A stretch of DNA of 64,000 nt from Pohlia nutans (Eukaryota; Streptophyta; Bryopsida; Bryales; Mniaceae): assembly GCA_022496805.1 (NCBI GenBank), contig CM040090.1, positions 18,532,001 to 18,596,000 of the forward strand, given 5' to 3'. The notes under the pieces were generated by a model that saw only the letters and a program-made list of their open reading frames with translations, ran no database searches and was not told where the DNA came from. The translations under genes and the position numbers were made by a program. Position 1 is the first letter of the stretch. Every line of letters starts with the position of its first letter. Below are positions 1 through 12,000 of this stretch, piece by piece.

Positions 1-209
1 TGATCGACCACTGAGTGAACAGGAAACTTCTGTCCCTTTACTCTAGTAGGTCTCGTTGAGTGGCGTTACTTCTCTCATTAGCAACCTAGACTGCTATTTA
101 TTCAATGTTTTCTCATTAGAAACCTCTGCAACATTTTTGATATTTTGTACAACAGACAATTGCAAAACGATGCCTAGTGAATTGAGTGTTTCATCTATCT
201 GAGTTGCAG

Positions 210-965
210 GACAAGCATGGGAGACGAAAGAAAGGATGGGCTGTAGCAGGTGCTTTGAAGGGAGTACGCCTGGATGCTGAGGGTGGGGGTGCCTCCCTGG
301 ATGATGAGAAAATATCCCTTCCGGAGCTCACTGAAACTCCTGGTGTCACAGAGGACGGGCGAGATGCTAATGCGTCGGACATCAACAGCAAGAAGGTCAG
401 CGGTGATGAAATACTTTTTACCTCTTTCATGATGTCATCTGCTCGTGTCTCTGCTGAAAAGCTGGCACCCAGTGCTTTCTTCAGTATTCTCAAGCTCCAT
501 TTAATTTGTGTCTTGCACGTGCTCTTTGATTGTGAGTGCTAAAATTTTGGGAAAGTTGTGTGATTTCAGAGAAAACAAAATGGAGAGGACAAAGCAGCCA
601 AAGTTCCTAAAACCTCAAAACCTGCGAGAGAGGCAAGACCTCCAAGACCTCGGAAGGAACCGAAAGCAAAGGAGCCCAAAGTTGCAAAGCCAAAGCCAGT
701 GAAACCACCAAGAGAGAGAAAACCTAGAGCACCTCGTGATCCTCAGTCAGCCAAACAGAGACAGCGACCCAAGAAAGGGTCTGTAGGTCCGAGCGAAAGC
801 AACTCACCCTCCCCTTCTCTTGCCGGGGAGGATTATTATGGGGATGGATATGCTGGTCTGTCTGTACTGGAGAACGGGCATTCATTAGATGGAGGTGAAG
901 ACCACAGAGTTAATGGAGACCATGTAAGTACTTCTAGACCAAGCACAGTTAGCACTGATTCTTAG
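210..965 (+). CDS. 3' end of a gene for a basic Pro/Lys-rich protein, function unknown (partial)
   Basis: Two exons are visible: 210-395, entered by an acceptor ending gttgcag, and 570-965, entered by tgatttcag. Both are phase 0 and join in one frame. The first encodes an acidic stretch after a KHGRRKKGW start. The second is strongly basic and Pro-rich, with motifs such as ARPPRPRKEPK and RKPRAPRDP that resemble AT-hook or histone-tail-like DNA-binding tails, then an acidic Ser/Gly-rich C-terminus. Upstream exons lie outside the window, and bases 1-209 look like intron. A consensus donor (gtaagt) at 924 could end the exon early. Joining to an acceptor at 1135 would then add only two residues before a stop, so two C-termini are possible. 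Composition suggests a nuclear chromatin protein, but I see no named domain. Coding status fairly sure, function unknown. Confidence 0.65.
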
Positions 966-1821
966 ACACTTGAGGTGGATTTGAGACACCTAATTGGGTG
1001 TGACCACCTGCCTGGACGGTTAGGATGAGACTGCACCCTCAGAAAGACTGGGGGTGTAAGAACTAGACAGTACCCCGGCCGCAGCAGTTGCAGGGATAGA
1101 GCCTGTGCATTGTGTCTTCGTGGATTGAATTGCAGACATCATGAGAAGACAAATTGATTGCTGGAGGCTGAGCATGTATACCATGTCATTTAAGGGAAAG
1201 AGCAGGTTCTGGTCTCCGAGTCTCCAAGATCAAATGTAACGTATACAGTATCTGAATTTGGGCCTTGGTGTAGCTGTTATTAGTGTCCACCATGAGACTG
1301 AGGAACATTGGCATCCTGAAGAAGAACGAGAGAAACGTTGACAGTTTTGAACAGCCTTCTGAGCGACCCTTTTCTGTGCCTGGGGTTATTAGTATTTTGA
1401 GCATTTTTAAACGGTAACTTGAGAGCACCCACCCCCAGACCAGCCTACAGCATTTGAAATTTTGTACTTTAGCATTGTCGGTATTCTGGAACATTCACTA
1501 CATGGTGATTACTCCTTTCATCAGGGCCTGGCTTTAGCAATGCCAGATCTGTGCTTCTCAAATGACCCATTCAAGTCTAAATAAAGATACGGAATGATTG
1601 TTGCTGGTCTTGTCGGTCCTTACTACGATCAGATTCTGACTTCTAACTAGCAGTATCCATTTGCTTGTTTTGATCGTACCAGTGTGCGGGATACTTTTTG
1701 AGCCAACCAGTAAGAAAACAAGTTGTTCAATTGGTTGATTGATTATGTGCATCATGAACTCTAGACTTCATACAGAAAAGTTACACCAAAAATTGCATCA
1801 TAAATTTCCAATATATAAATT
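966..1821. other. Probable 3' UTR and downstream spacer of the first gene
   Basis: No convincing ORF. It includes a possible acceptor at 1135 that would serve the alternative last exon of the preceding gene. It becomes AT-rich after about 1500. No poly(A) site could be fixed. Confidence 0.4.
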
Positions 1822-2148
1822 GAATGCATTGGCCTATTCAACAATTATATCAAACGCAAGAGCATCAAGATGTAAGGTAGAAGCACCCAATTCCGACTTA
1901 GTACCCAATGCCTATAATTTCTACACATGGTTTTCATTTTAGAACGCACATCTAGGTATACCATAGATGGCTTACCGTTTTAGTCAACAAACAATAAAGG
2001 CTCTATGACATATTTAGATTTGCGTTCTAAAATGAAAGCCATGTGTAGAAATTATCGGCATTAGGTACACTATCAGAATTGGGTGCTCCTACCTTAACAA
2101 TGGTTCATGTTGCAACCTATGCTCTTTATACAATGGCCAATGCAATCC
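1822..2148. mobile_element. Foldback MITE with about 130-bp arms
   Basis: The arms 1822-1948 and 2019-2148 are inverted copies. Left gcattggcc pairs with right ggccaatgc, left aaggtagaagcacccaatt with right aattgggtgctcctacctt, and left tttctacacatggttttcat with its complement at about 2033-2052. The central ~70 bp is the loop. No coding capacity. TIR class not assigned. Confidence 0.75.
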
Positions 2149-2752
2149 CATGCTCTCAATTCCAAAAAAATACTTAAATATTGTAAGAACCTACATCATT
2201 TGCATGTTTGTCAAATTGTGAATATTATAAATTCTATAAATGTCAACTTTCTTCAATTTTTGTGTACAAAAATCTAAAATGATGTATACCAACATGCTAA
2301 GGCACAACAAGTTTTTTTAAAGCTCTAAGAAAAAATTCACAAAATTTAAAGTAACTCCAAATTATGGAGCACAAAACTGAGTTTTAAACATGGTTAACTT
2401 TGAAATTCACTTTCTTTCAAATCACAAATGAGTTTTTCTTCAAACTTTCATAATAATGTGTTATATGTCGTATACTACAACTTTTGCATATTCATTTTTG
2501 GACTTTGTCCATTGATGCTCATGGTATGGTTGTTTGAATGGAAAATTTCAATACTCAATACTTAATTTTGTTCGTCACTGTAAAACACAATGCTTAAAAA
2601 ACAAGAAACAGTTCCAAGTATGCCTGCAGTTTACCCCTAGTAAGAATCCGACTTTTGTTTTCTCACCTTAACAATTCAAAATCGTTTCGTAAATTATAAT
2701 ACCTGGTTGGGCCTGGTATATAACTGTGGGTCGAACGCTGATCTTGGTTTAA
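2149..2752. other. AT-rich intergenic spacer
   Basis: No ORF with coding character, repeat or RNA gene recognised. Confidence 0.5.
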
Positions 2753-3075
2753 GAGCATCCCCACTCCTACATGCTAGAGATGACTCGCTCAAATTATTCA
2801 TTTACATTTGAAGGGCCCTTGCACTCACACTCCCCCACCCTTGGAGGCCCCTCACACATCAAAAGTGCACATCAAATATTCAATGGACTAATCACAAGTA
2901 GAATGTGGGGATTTAGTCAACTAAATAGTGATTTAGTCAACTTAATAATGATTTGAAGGGCCATTTCTTGACATGCTAGGATCCAGAGTCAAGAGCCATT
3001 TTGGAAGGGCCGTGGGCACTTTTCATTTACTTTTGGAGTTGGGAAGGCCATGGGAGGGCTGTGGTGGAGCTGCTC
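2753..3075. mobile_element. Tourist-like (PIF/Harbinger-type) MITE
   Basis: Starts gagcatccccactcc and ends ggtggagctgctc, imperfect terminal inverted repeats of the GAGCATC type common in plant Tourist elements. It is flanked on both sides by TAA (2750-2752 and 3076-3078), the 3-bp target duplication expected of PIF/Harbinger elements. 323 bp, non-coding. Confidence 0.75.
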
Positions 3076-3449
3076 TAACACAGGGAACCCTCACAGTTTG
3101 ACTCCAGGGCCAAACTTGGGTGGGGGTAAAAATGAGGGATTTTTTCCCCATATAAGTTTTTTTTTTCCCCCACGCTTGTCGAAAACACCATGGTTTTACC
3201 CCGATAAAAGTTCCAAAATGGGAGTCGAAGTTTGAATCCCAAATCTCAATGTAAACTTTCCGTCACAGTGCTAAATGGGGTAAAAAATGAAGCCAAACTA
3301 TGCTCTTTTTATGTCGGCAAAAATTTCTAGGACCCCTGTGAAAGTATATTACAATTATCGTGATCACATTAATTTGTTGGTGTTAAAATACTACTAGATG
3401 TTTGTAATTGCTATTGGCAGAGAGCAAGCAACGTTCTCGACTGTCTAAT

Positions 3450-3834
3450 AAGGTAGGATGTCCTAAAACCACCTCCTCCCCCAATTATGACATGTAGAGC
3501 TTTCTTGGGGCCACCGTAGTTGAGACTCAAAACCACCAATTTGACTATTCAAGTAGACCAATGGCATGCCAAGCATTGCAAAGAAATAGTTGGCGGTTTT
3601 GGGGTAGCTCATGAGCAGAATCTAGGAATAGCAAAGTGTGAACTTAGAAAATTGGTGTGTGATGTATTGGTCAGAGGTTACTTTCCACTTTGGAATTTTG
3701 TATAAAATTGACAAATGCGAAGTAAATGTTGCAAATTTTTACAAACCTATTTCAAATGCGATCATATATTTTTTTCAAATTTGGCACTGCAAAAAATAGG
3801 CCAGATTGCTTAAGTTGGTGGTTATAGGACAATC
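3450..3834. mobile_element. TIR element, family TAGGATGTCCTAAAACCACC (copy 1)
   Basis: Left end aaggtaggatgtcctaaaac; right end degenerate (gttggtggttataggacaatc). The 3450-3605 part matches the inverted copy at 28310-28466 at high identity. The short ORF at 3520-3705 is this repeat and also appears in the other copy, so it is not taken as a host gene. Confidence 0.65.
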
Positions 3835-4846
3835 AACCAGATTTTACGAATTTCTCTAATATCAAGGTTCAGGCCAATGGCTACTCTAATTTTGCTGCTG
3901 ATCTTGATAGTGGGAGTGCCAGCTGCATGAATTAGCAACTGAATAAAAGGCGCATTTTAGTAACTAGCACGGTCATCAAAACTGCTTGCAAATACTCTCT
4001 ATTTGTATACAGATTGGTCTATCCATGGGCACTATGATTGCTGGGCTGAGATGAAAAAGTACATTCCTTTTTCACTGATAAATGAGTCTTTCAACCTAAT
4101 TTAAATATTATTAATAGGACCAATTCATAATCAATCAGGCATGCAGTTGAGTGCAAACTCGGGAAGTGTACCCTTGCCAATTGTTAAATAGTTTTAAGAT
4201 GATGTTGGTTTTCCAGTTTTATAGAGGTGATGTCAGTATCATGTGCAAGAAAGTCGTGTAGCAATTGACTGTACTGTTCATGTAAGTACATGATCGGTGT
4301 TTATGTTAAATTTACTGTGTGAGTGGTACTGTGATTGAATCGTGATCTACTGCAGAGCCCTGACCTACATTATGTGGACATTGAGGATGGCAGGGATGCA
4401 GGGTGAACTTTTCTGTTGGATTCGGTCTACATGTGCAGACGGTGTACTTGATATTGGGTGAGATTGAGTCATACGACGACAGACGGAGGAGTGTGTGGCT
4501 GAGTGTACATTTGCCAATCAAAGGCTTTGCTCGGACCCTGGAATTGTAATGACAAGTTGGCGCATTTTCGACCAATGCAAATTAAACTTATTGACACCAA
4601 TACAAAATTTTCCAGAGGACAAGTGGAGTCTTTTAGAGTTTGGGCCCTGGCTGGTATCCAATGTTTGACAAATGGAGTTTCTGGTGTTGCCGTGCAGAAC
4701 TGGATTGCAGTGAGGTGAGTGAGTTTGGTTGTAAGTTACTGGAAGTACGGCAGTGCCATGATACGATAAGGGCCTCTTTCCATGTTCAGCCCAGTGGGTG
4801 GGTGAATCCTACCTGCCCCCAATCAGTATTTGCAATTCCATGTGCA
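3835..4846. other. Intergenic spacer
   Basis: ORFs here are short and lack homology I recognise. Nothing annotated. Confidence 0.4.
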
Positions 4847-5108
4847 CATCAGGAATTTAGGACCCCACGGATTTTAAACAATTTCTGTGCAACATTTGAT
4901 ATTTCATGGGTTTGTACATTTTTCACACGGAATGTGCACGGATTCTGCGCTAGTTTTGCACGGCTTCTGCACTTTGTTGATAACAAAAAGAGTGAATGTA
5001 GAATTAGACAAAATTGAGTGCAAATCCATGCGAAAAATGTACAAACCCATGAAATATCAGATGTCGCACGGAAATGTTAAAAATCAACGAGGTCCTAAAT
5101 TCCTGATG
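4847..5108. mobile_element. Foldback MITE, TIR CATCAGGAATTTAGGACC
   Basis: Arms 4847-4945 and 5025-5108 are inverted copies sharing catcaggaatttaggacc and atatttcatgggtttgtaca. A third arm of the same family stands alone at 63131-63230. Non-coding; the small ORFs across it read through the arms. Confidence 0.75.
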
Positions 5109-5209
5109 TACCATTCAAATGTAAAATATTTTTCATTAATATCACACTCTTCAAAATCATATTCAAGTGCAATGTATTTGCAAAGAATATTTGCTATTGT
5201 ATACAAATA

Positions 5210-5905
5210 TACTTCCTCCGTCCCATAATAGGTGATGCTTTTGACAAAAATAATAATATTAAATCAAATAAAATGATTTTTGAGTAGTTGTTTGTTTAAT
5301 CATAATCATATCCATGTGTAGCATATGACATGTGGCATGTGACGTGTAGCATGATTTTGCAATTTTTGAGTACAATACTACAATTTTTGAAGAGCACTTA
5401 GAGTATGGATATGCACATAAGAGCAGTACCAATGTCCCTTTGCTTGGTGGGCATTGGCTCATTGTCAAGACAAACAAACACTATATTCACGCCGGCCTTG
5501 TAAGAGGATTAGAGTTTCTATCTATTTATTTGCACACGAGAGTAATCATAGTATCAAGGTACATGCGAGCAACTAGAGCATTGATATTGTTGCAATTTTT
5601 TTAGGGTTCTTTAGAGAGTCTGTATGGAGTCAACAATCTTGTATAAGCAATTTATGACACAACTTACACATGAATAGTCCTTTCATTGGTCCCTTCATAA
5701 ATAAAGTTGTAGGCTTAAGGGAAGTTGTGGGAACTCCCCTTTAGCATTTGAGAGGTCTCAAGTTCCATTCCCATGGGTGGTGCAGGGTTCCACACAAGAG
5801 CAAAGACAAACTTCACAAACAGAAAGCACTCCATGTGTACCCATCTTGTGACTTTGCTTTGTTGGAATCCGTAAAACAACAACTTCAAACAACTTCGGAT
5901 AGAGG
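5210..5905. mobile_element. Stowaway-type termini bracketing a composite repeat region
   Basis: Left end tacttcctccgtcccataat and right end gatagagggagta resemble the Stowaway terminus CTCCCTCCGTCCC. At almost 700 bp the span is long for one Stowaway. It contains a segment (about 5430-5540) related to 28720-28810 and 55400-55490. A tRNA-like B-box (aggtctcaagttccattccc, near 5750-5770) may mark a SINE fragment. Probably several nested or degenerate pieces. Confidence 0.4.
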
Positions 5906-6009
5906 GAGTATTTTAATACTTTCCACATGTAAACATTTGAACTTACGTATGTTAGTTACGGAGTATAAAAGATGTGATATAAAAGAGTTATGAGTGTAGT
6001 GAGTTTGGT

Positions 6010-6310
6010 AACCTAGAAAAGGTGGCCTCCGTGAGGGTCTTCAGTCCAGGGGTGTATGTGGCGCCTCGGAGGTGTAATTCTTGTAGGGTCCAAAAAGTCC
6101 AGCTGGCAAAGCCGGGACGCTGAGATGGACAAGGGGCCCACCGGGCCTTGGGATTGGCTGGATCCCCAAGGGTATGGGAGCGCCTGACAACTCCATCGCC
6201 CCAAATCTACCGATTCCATGGACCCACAGGCACCAGATCTTCCTATTTCTAGATTGTGGGCTGAGTGTAGAGGATCAGCTTTAGTGTTTGGATGATGATC
6301 CCCCCTCATG
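6010..6310. other. GC-rich island in AT-rich spacer, origin unknown
   Basis: This 300-bp block is much richer in G+C than its surroundings. It is open on the minus strand for 98 codons (6013-6309), but the translation shows no domain I recognise. It could be a captured gene fragment or part of a retroelement. Confidence 0.35.
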
Positions 6311-8399
6311 AGCCTTGTGAAGAATCACTCAGTCAGGCAGGAAGGATTTCAACGACTTCTCATGCCACACTTATCTCATAACTTACTGTTGATGAGGAAA
6401 GTAACTTTCAAGTTTGAAATTCTTACGGCCACTTCATTCTATGAAGGTCCGTAGGCCGTCAATTTCCACTAATCAATTGCAAGAAATCAAGAATTCGGTC
6501 TCTCTATTTTTCACAATAAAGGTCAAAGTTCAAAGGCCGTCATAGTAGCGCTTTTTGACCAAGGCAAAGGACTCTCAAAGGAAGTTTGGGTTGAACAAGA
6601 ATGGAAACCTAAACTATGATTGAGAGGTTGTCGATTTTTTTTCATAAAAAATCATAACTATATTTTATTGCCTATTTTTAGCTATTTCTTTGAACTCTCA
6701 ACAAAGTTTGGCTACTTAATCCCACGGCCTCTCGACTTGGACAGTCATAATATGAAGCTGTCTTTAGAGTCTCTCCACTGGAGAAAAACAGTCACATACC
6801 ATGTTCAAACCGGCCCTTTGTGCCTAGGAACATTGAAAGGGGCTCTAGGAAAATGAACCAAGCCACGGCCAATCCCTTGAGCCTTGCGTTAGGCTATGGG
6901 CCCTTGTTGTGAGGTTATGGGGATGAGTTTCATGACCTTGCAACTATATCGAGAAGTTCTTGCAGCTTTTTTTACTACGTTTCTGCAGTTGGGGGCGTGC
7001 ACGGTGGGGGTGGAGACACGGAAGTGTCCGAAGCGGGCTCTATAAAGAACAAAGGGCTTGGCCAAAAGCTTTCCCAATGCCTAATGGCCAAGCCACATGT
7101 AGAGATACTCTTACATTAAACACTTGGGAGATGTTTATTTTTTAATGTGAGGTGGTTGCGTTGAATTTTTTAGGTGGTTTTGGATTGGAAATGGTTTCAA
7201 TAGAAGGAAACACAAGAAGAGTAATTTCAATTGTCGAGGAAAAATCTCAACTGAGGTCCCCTCGCTCGGTTGCTATTGCATTCAATATTGCCTATTGCCA
7301 GAAGGCTAATGATCAAAGTCACTTTGTTCAAATGTACCTATACGGCAACATTTTTTGGGTAGTTTTGGTTCCAATGAGTTGTTTGCTTGACAAAGAATTG
7401 GGCAGAATGAAAATGAAAATCCAATCCCTAACCGAGTGGACATTCATTTTTTTGGTTAAAAATTGACAAAATATAGGCTTTGGTTGGTTATAATGTGATG
7501 ATGATTGATAAACTTGTCCTTTTGGACCTTCACAATATGACCATACATTTATTGAATGCTATATTTATTATATTTTAATGAATTTATATATTGTTACGGT
7601 ATCTCGGTCAATAATAAGTATTGAAGTCCATTCAACTAAATGGCCATGGGGTCATTTGGCCTTGAAAGATTAACCTCTAAGTGTCTAAAATGCCCAATAT
7701 AGCCATCTTTATCACTGAACTTTGCAATAGTGGCATTTTCTCATTTTACCTTGGGGTTCTTTTTTATTGCAATACATCATTTTAAAGCTCTTGTTCTATA
7801 CTACAAGACCAGAAGTGTCAATCCTATCAAACTAAAGTCATTTTCACACAAACATATGATTTAGAGCAAGGTGTTCAATTTTCCTACACTACAGAAAATA
7901 CACTGATAGTGGACGTGTAGAGGTTAATATGCCTAGAACAAAGCGTTGGGCCTTCCTGGTATGGTACTGATCTATACGAGGGTTTTTTTTCCTAGCTTTT
8001 TATAGCCAATTTGCTGCAAAAATCGATTGGGAGAATCACCATGTGGAAACACAATGAGAATATGCCACCAAGGCAATGGATGGTTGCTATACAAGCTGGG
8101 ACTTTGTGTGCGACACATAGCGAATGAAAAGGTCAAGATGTTGAATGAAAAATATAAGATGTATGAAGAGTTCTGTAGTAGGCCAATATATTGGATGAAA
8201 AAAAGATGTATAGATCCATAACTAGTTTTTCCAAATAAAAATATAAAAAATAAGGGATGGAAAAGTCACCTCATTCACTTGCATGCGAGCTTTCTAGCTT
8301 TGTACCCGAAAACCCAAAAAAGACTCTGATCCATACTGGGACCTGAACTGAATTCCACAACCAATTTACCCCGAAGTGAAAAACAAATATAGTAAAGGC
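6311..8399. other. Intergenic spacer
   Basis: Includes a copy of the dispersed ggcctctcgac motif near 6726. The ORF 7152-7466 has no recognisable domain and is not treated as a gene. Confidence 0.4.
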
Positions 8400-8869
8400 G
8401 CTCGTCTTCATCCGTTTCCTCGGACATATTCATCCATACACTTTCATCCCCTTCACGAGGCGCCAGTCGTCTTCATCAGACGGACCTGAAAGAAAAGCCC
8501 GTCTTTCAAGCCCCGCCTTACTTCTACCCGAATCCAGCTACCCCAACACACCGATTTCGCTCCCTCGATCACTTCTCTCCTCTTCTCATCTCCCGGGTTG
8601 CGTCCCGCCTCCTGCATTCCAATTTACGGCGCCGAAATCCGTTCCAAACCGCCTCTCCTGGGCTGTTTTCGGTGCACTCAGCTCATACCTCTGCCAATTC
8701 CAGATGAAACTTGCAATGGAGCCCTGCTGAGACACGACCGGGCTTCAGAGTCGGACCATTTCTTCAATGACCAGCTCCCACATCCTCGTCGTAGCCCATG
8801 ATTAATTAGTTGCGCAAGTACTCGCTGCTTTCCCAGAGAGAATTAGTATTTCGTTTTATTGTTGCAGCC
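8400..8869 (+). promoter_or_regulatory. CT-rich 5' leader/promoter of the GGCT-like gene
   Basis: Composition shifts sharply to C/T-rich and GC-richer DNA, typical of a plant core promoter plus 5' UTR. Three short upstream ORFs (ATGs at about 8704, 8767 and 8798) would precede the main ATG if all of this is transcribed. The bases just before the ATG (tattgttgcag) form a good splice acceptor, so a 5' UTR intron ending at 8867 is possible and would remove some of them. Confidence 0.45.
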
Positions 8870-10545
8870 ATGGTGGTCGCAGGGCCTCGCCATACGGCTG
8901 CTCTCTCTTCGAAATCGAAGCCTCACGTTGCGCAAGAGACTCATCATCAGCATCATCATCATCACTACCAGCAGCAGCAGGGGAGCAAGTCGGGGGCCAC
9001 CTTGAAATGTCCGCCCACGGCGTATGCGTTTGTGTACGGGACGTTGAAGAAGGGGTTTTCGAATTACTGGCTGATGGAGGACATGGTGGCCAAGGGGCAT
9101 GCTCGCTTTCTGGGGACCGCCAGGACCAAGCAGACGTATCCCATGGTGTGTGGGCCGTATCAAGTGCCGTTCCTCATTGATGTGCCTTCCGCGGGGCATC
9201 ATGTGCGTGGCGAGCTTTACGAGGTCAGTGTGTTTTCTTTCAATCTTTTTTTCTTTTTTTGCTCCTCTGTCTGTAAACCAGTTCTTCTCTCTTCGAAATT
9301 ATTCTTTGCAAGAATTAGCTCGTCAGGGCTGTCAGAGTGCGCAACTTTAAGTACCAGACTCTCTTCTTCTTTCTTTCTTTCCATTTTGAGCTCCCCGTGC
9401 AATTCTGAGTTGCCCAAAACGCTAGCCCTCGTCTTTCCATTTTGAGCCCTGCGTAATTCTGAGCCACAAATTCTTGACCTCTTAGCTCTTATTCAAATCT
9501 TGATTGTGAATTGCGTCCTATTGCAGAAGCCAAGTCTCGCAGACATTCCTCTTGAACCGTAACACAGAATTCACCTAAACTGCGACAATGTTTTAGTCCA
9601 GCTTCAATGCAAAACCAACATTTTATACTTGTTTTTTTATACTTATATTTAATACCAATGTTCCCTCGCCAAATCATAGGTAATGGACATTGCTAGTTGA
9701 AATTTCATAAATTTGATAGTACGGAGTTTGACAAGTTTGTTAGACCACCTTCCCGGCTCCTCTCAATTTAAGTACTTCTTTAATGTCACCTTCGTATGCA
9801 ACACTATGTTGTACAACTCCATGTTAGGCAGAGGATACTATTTGTGTTACTATAACATGTCAAGGAGTGGAGATTAGTAAAGAGCTGCAGGATTCAAGGA
9901 CCAAATCTGTTTTGATCAAACGTTTATCGCTATGTTTGAATTTCTTATTCAATTTCAAACTGGGTCATTGTAGATCACTATAAGTGACAGTATTTCCAAG
10001 ACAAGTGGTCATAAACATTTAGCTAAATCATGCTTGCATCTTTTTGCTAATAAGTCCAACCAAATGCATGTAACAAGGGTCAGTATCCTGTATTTGAATC
10101 TCGGGGATTTGGGGCGCGTAGGCTGTGACACAAAAGAGATTGGGGTGCTTTGGCTTGCAGTGCTGAATATACATGAGGTTGATGTGCACAGGTGGATTTT
10201 CATGCGATTGAGCGACTGGACGAGCTAGAAGGAGTGTCCAAGGGCAACTACGTGAGACGATCGATTGTGCTTTCCGACCTTGAGCTGCAACCTGCAGTAG
10301 AGCACGAGTTCACCAGCTCGGTAGAACTGATAGCCCAAGTCTACTTCGCAGCCCCTTCGTATGCTTCACGCCTGGCAGAAGCGCCTCACATCGAGGCCTT
10401 CACCGACAAGGAGTTCGCCACGTATGTGCGCAGGAAAGACCGACCCCAGAACCGCACTTTCCTTCAGCACATTGAGCACTGGATCAAAACCCAGGAGGTC
10501 ACCAGAAGAAATCATATCAATTCTTGCTCCAGAGTTTTGCAATAA
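8870..10545 (+). CDS. Gamma-glutamylcyclotransferase-like (AIG2/GGACT family) protein
   Basis: Exons 8870-9223 and 10192-10545 join in phase 0 for 235 aa. The ATG at 8870 has good context (gccATGG); upstream in-frame codons lack ATG. Residues 20-50 are low-complexity and rich in His and Gln. The fold begins with AYAFVYGTLKKGFSNYW (the family signature YGTL), continues through GHHVRGELYE at the intron, then VDFHAIERLDELEG, whose Glu matches the catalytic acid position of the family, followed by NYVRRSIV. Known family reaction: release of 5-oxoproline from gamma-glutamyl substrates; the substrate of plant AIG2-like members is less certain. No signal peptide is obvious, so a cytosolic location is inferred. 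The intron (9224-10191) is AT-rich. Intact and probably functional. Confidence 0.88.
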
Positions 10546-10900
10546 CGTTGTTTCATGTTTGTTACTTTGCATTTCTCCTGACCGTCAGTGGGTATATGAA
10601 GCTCTATGAACATAGTCAAGATATTTTGAATATGTGGAAGCTTCATGCTATAGTAAAGAGCAGATGTAAATTAGTGTAGACACTACAGAGATATGTGGCA
10701 ACTGGGAAACCGGAAGGAATGAGAAAGAAACTTGCGGAATTCTTCTACACTCTTTGTTTGCAGGCTTGTTTGGTGTTTGTTACTTTTCATTTCTCCTGAC
10801 CTTTGTCGTATATTGCTGGTTTTTTTAAGATCTTCATCGATGTAATCGTTAGAAGAAAACTTTGCAGATTTGGTTCATTCAGTTCTGAAGTAGTTGATCG

Positions 10901-11287
10901 TTAGGGGGTATCACTACTCTCCAAGAAGTTTAATTCTTTGAAGATTAAGAACATTGGGGAGAGAATTGTGAAGCCAATCGTGGCCATCATTCCATTCAAA
11001 ATCTTGTTAATGAGTTTATTTACCACAACAATGCTAGTGCTGGAGATGCGGCAAACAATTTGTAAATGCAATTTAGACAACGAGCCGCCCCTTTCTAATG
11101 CACATAGCCCAAACATGCAGTGCTCTTCTATGAACTTCTCTATCACACTAAGCATCCCAATGGAAATGTCCGAGCTTCCTACACTAGTCATGACACTCAC
11201 TTCTATACTTTTGGTGCACTCTTCTCTAAATCTTTCTTTTTGTCCATCTTCAATAATGTCTTTGTTACCTTCGTTGTTTTTGCGGTT
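10901..11287 (-). pseudogene. Decayed ORF with a possible HUH-endonuclease (Rep-like) motif
   Basis: The minus strand is open for about 128 codons after a TAG at 11288-11290. Further upstream another frame looks coding but contains stops. Within it, FGLCALERGGSLSKLHLQ resembles the substrate-strand and HxQ region of HUH rolling-circle endonucleases (hydrophobic strand, E-R-G-G, then L-H-L-Q). No catalytic tyrosine region or helicase is seen. The ORF ends in a hydrophobic stretch and a TAA. Interpretation as a remnant of a HUH-encoding mobile element is inference; it may instead be a chance ORF. Confidence 0.3.
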
Positions 11288-11469
11288 CTAGCTGCTTGTG
11301 TTGCGGCTCCCTGAGTAGTTGTTTGTGTTGCAGCTGCATGAGTCGCTACTTTTGCTGCTACATCTTTATCCTTCTACCTTGCAGTAGCTCTCAAAGAACT
11401 CACCATTTTCTACAAAAGTAAGTAAAACCAAAACCCCAATCTCACATCTCTTTTAGGGTTAACAAATGA

Positions 11470-12000
11470 TAATAATAAAATGAAAAAGGCCCTTCTTCAA
11501 CCATCATGTGACATGTCCCAACACTAATTAATTAATGCCTAGCACCAAAAAATGAATTTTGGTGCATAGTGTGAAGCCTCCAAAGGCCAAGTCCAAAGTC
11601 TAAGCCTTTATCCAAAACAGTGTAAAGTCTCATTTTGGAAGCCCAAGCATGAGCCTTTGGCCGAGCATAGAGTCAAGACCCAAAGGCCATATTCAAAATC
11701 CAAGCCTTTGATAGAATTAAAAAATCCTATTATTTTATCAAAAGAATTCAACGGCCTCTCGACTATAGTTTGGGTTTCCATTCTTGTCCAAACTAACTCT
11801 TTTTTGAGAATATGTGCCACCTTAGAGTCAAAATGGTCAAAAAGTGTTTCCATGTAGGCATTTGGAAAGGTAATGGCCTATGAACTTTTGCCTTTAGTGT
11901 GAAGGGTCGACATGGCTTTTAGTAGTCTTTTTGGCAATATGATTGGTGGAATTAGACGGCCTCTAGACCTTCAACCATAGTGTGAAGCGGCCCTTAGCAT
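11470..12000. repeat. Spacer with dispersed GGCCTCT / GTGTGAAGC motif copies
   Basis: Contains acggcctctcgac (11744-11760), and gacggcctctagac followed by accatagtgtgaagcggccc (11952-11996). A related gtgtgaagcctcc lies at 11568. The same motif recurs near 6726 and directly downstream of the signal peptide at 37397-37437. It looks like the terminal part of a dispersed element whose full extent I cannot define. Confidence 0.4.

Noticed and set aside
7152..7466. 104-codon plus-strand ORF
   Set aside because: No domain and AT-rich composition, and its first codon does not sit in a gene-like context.
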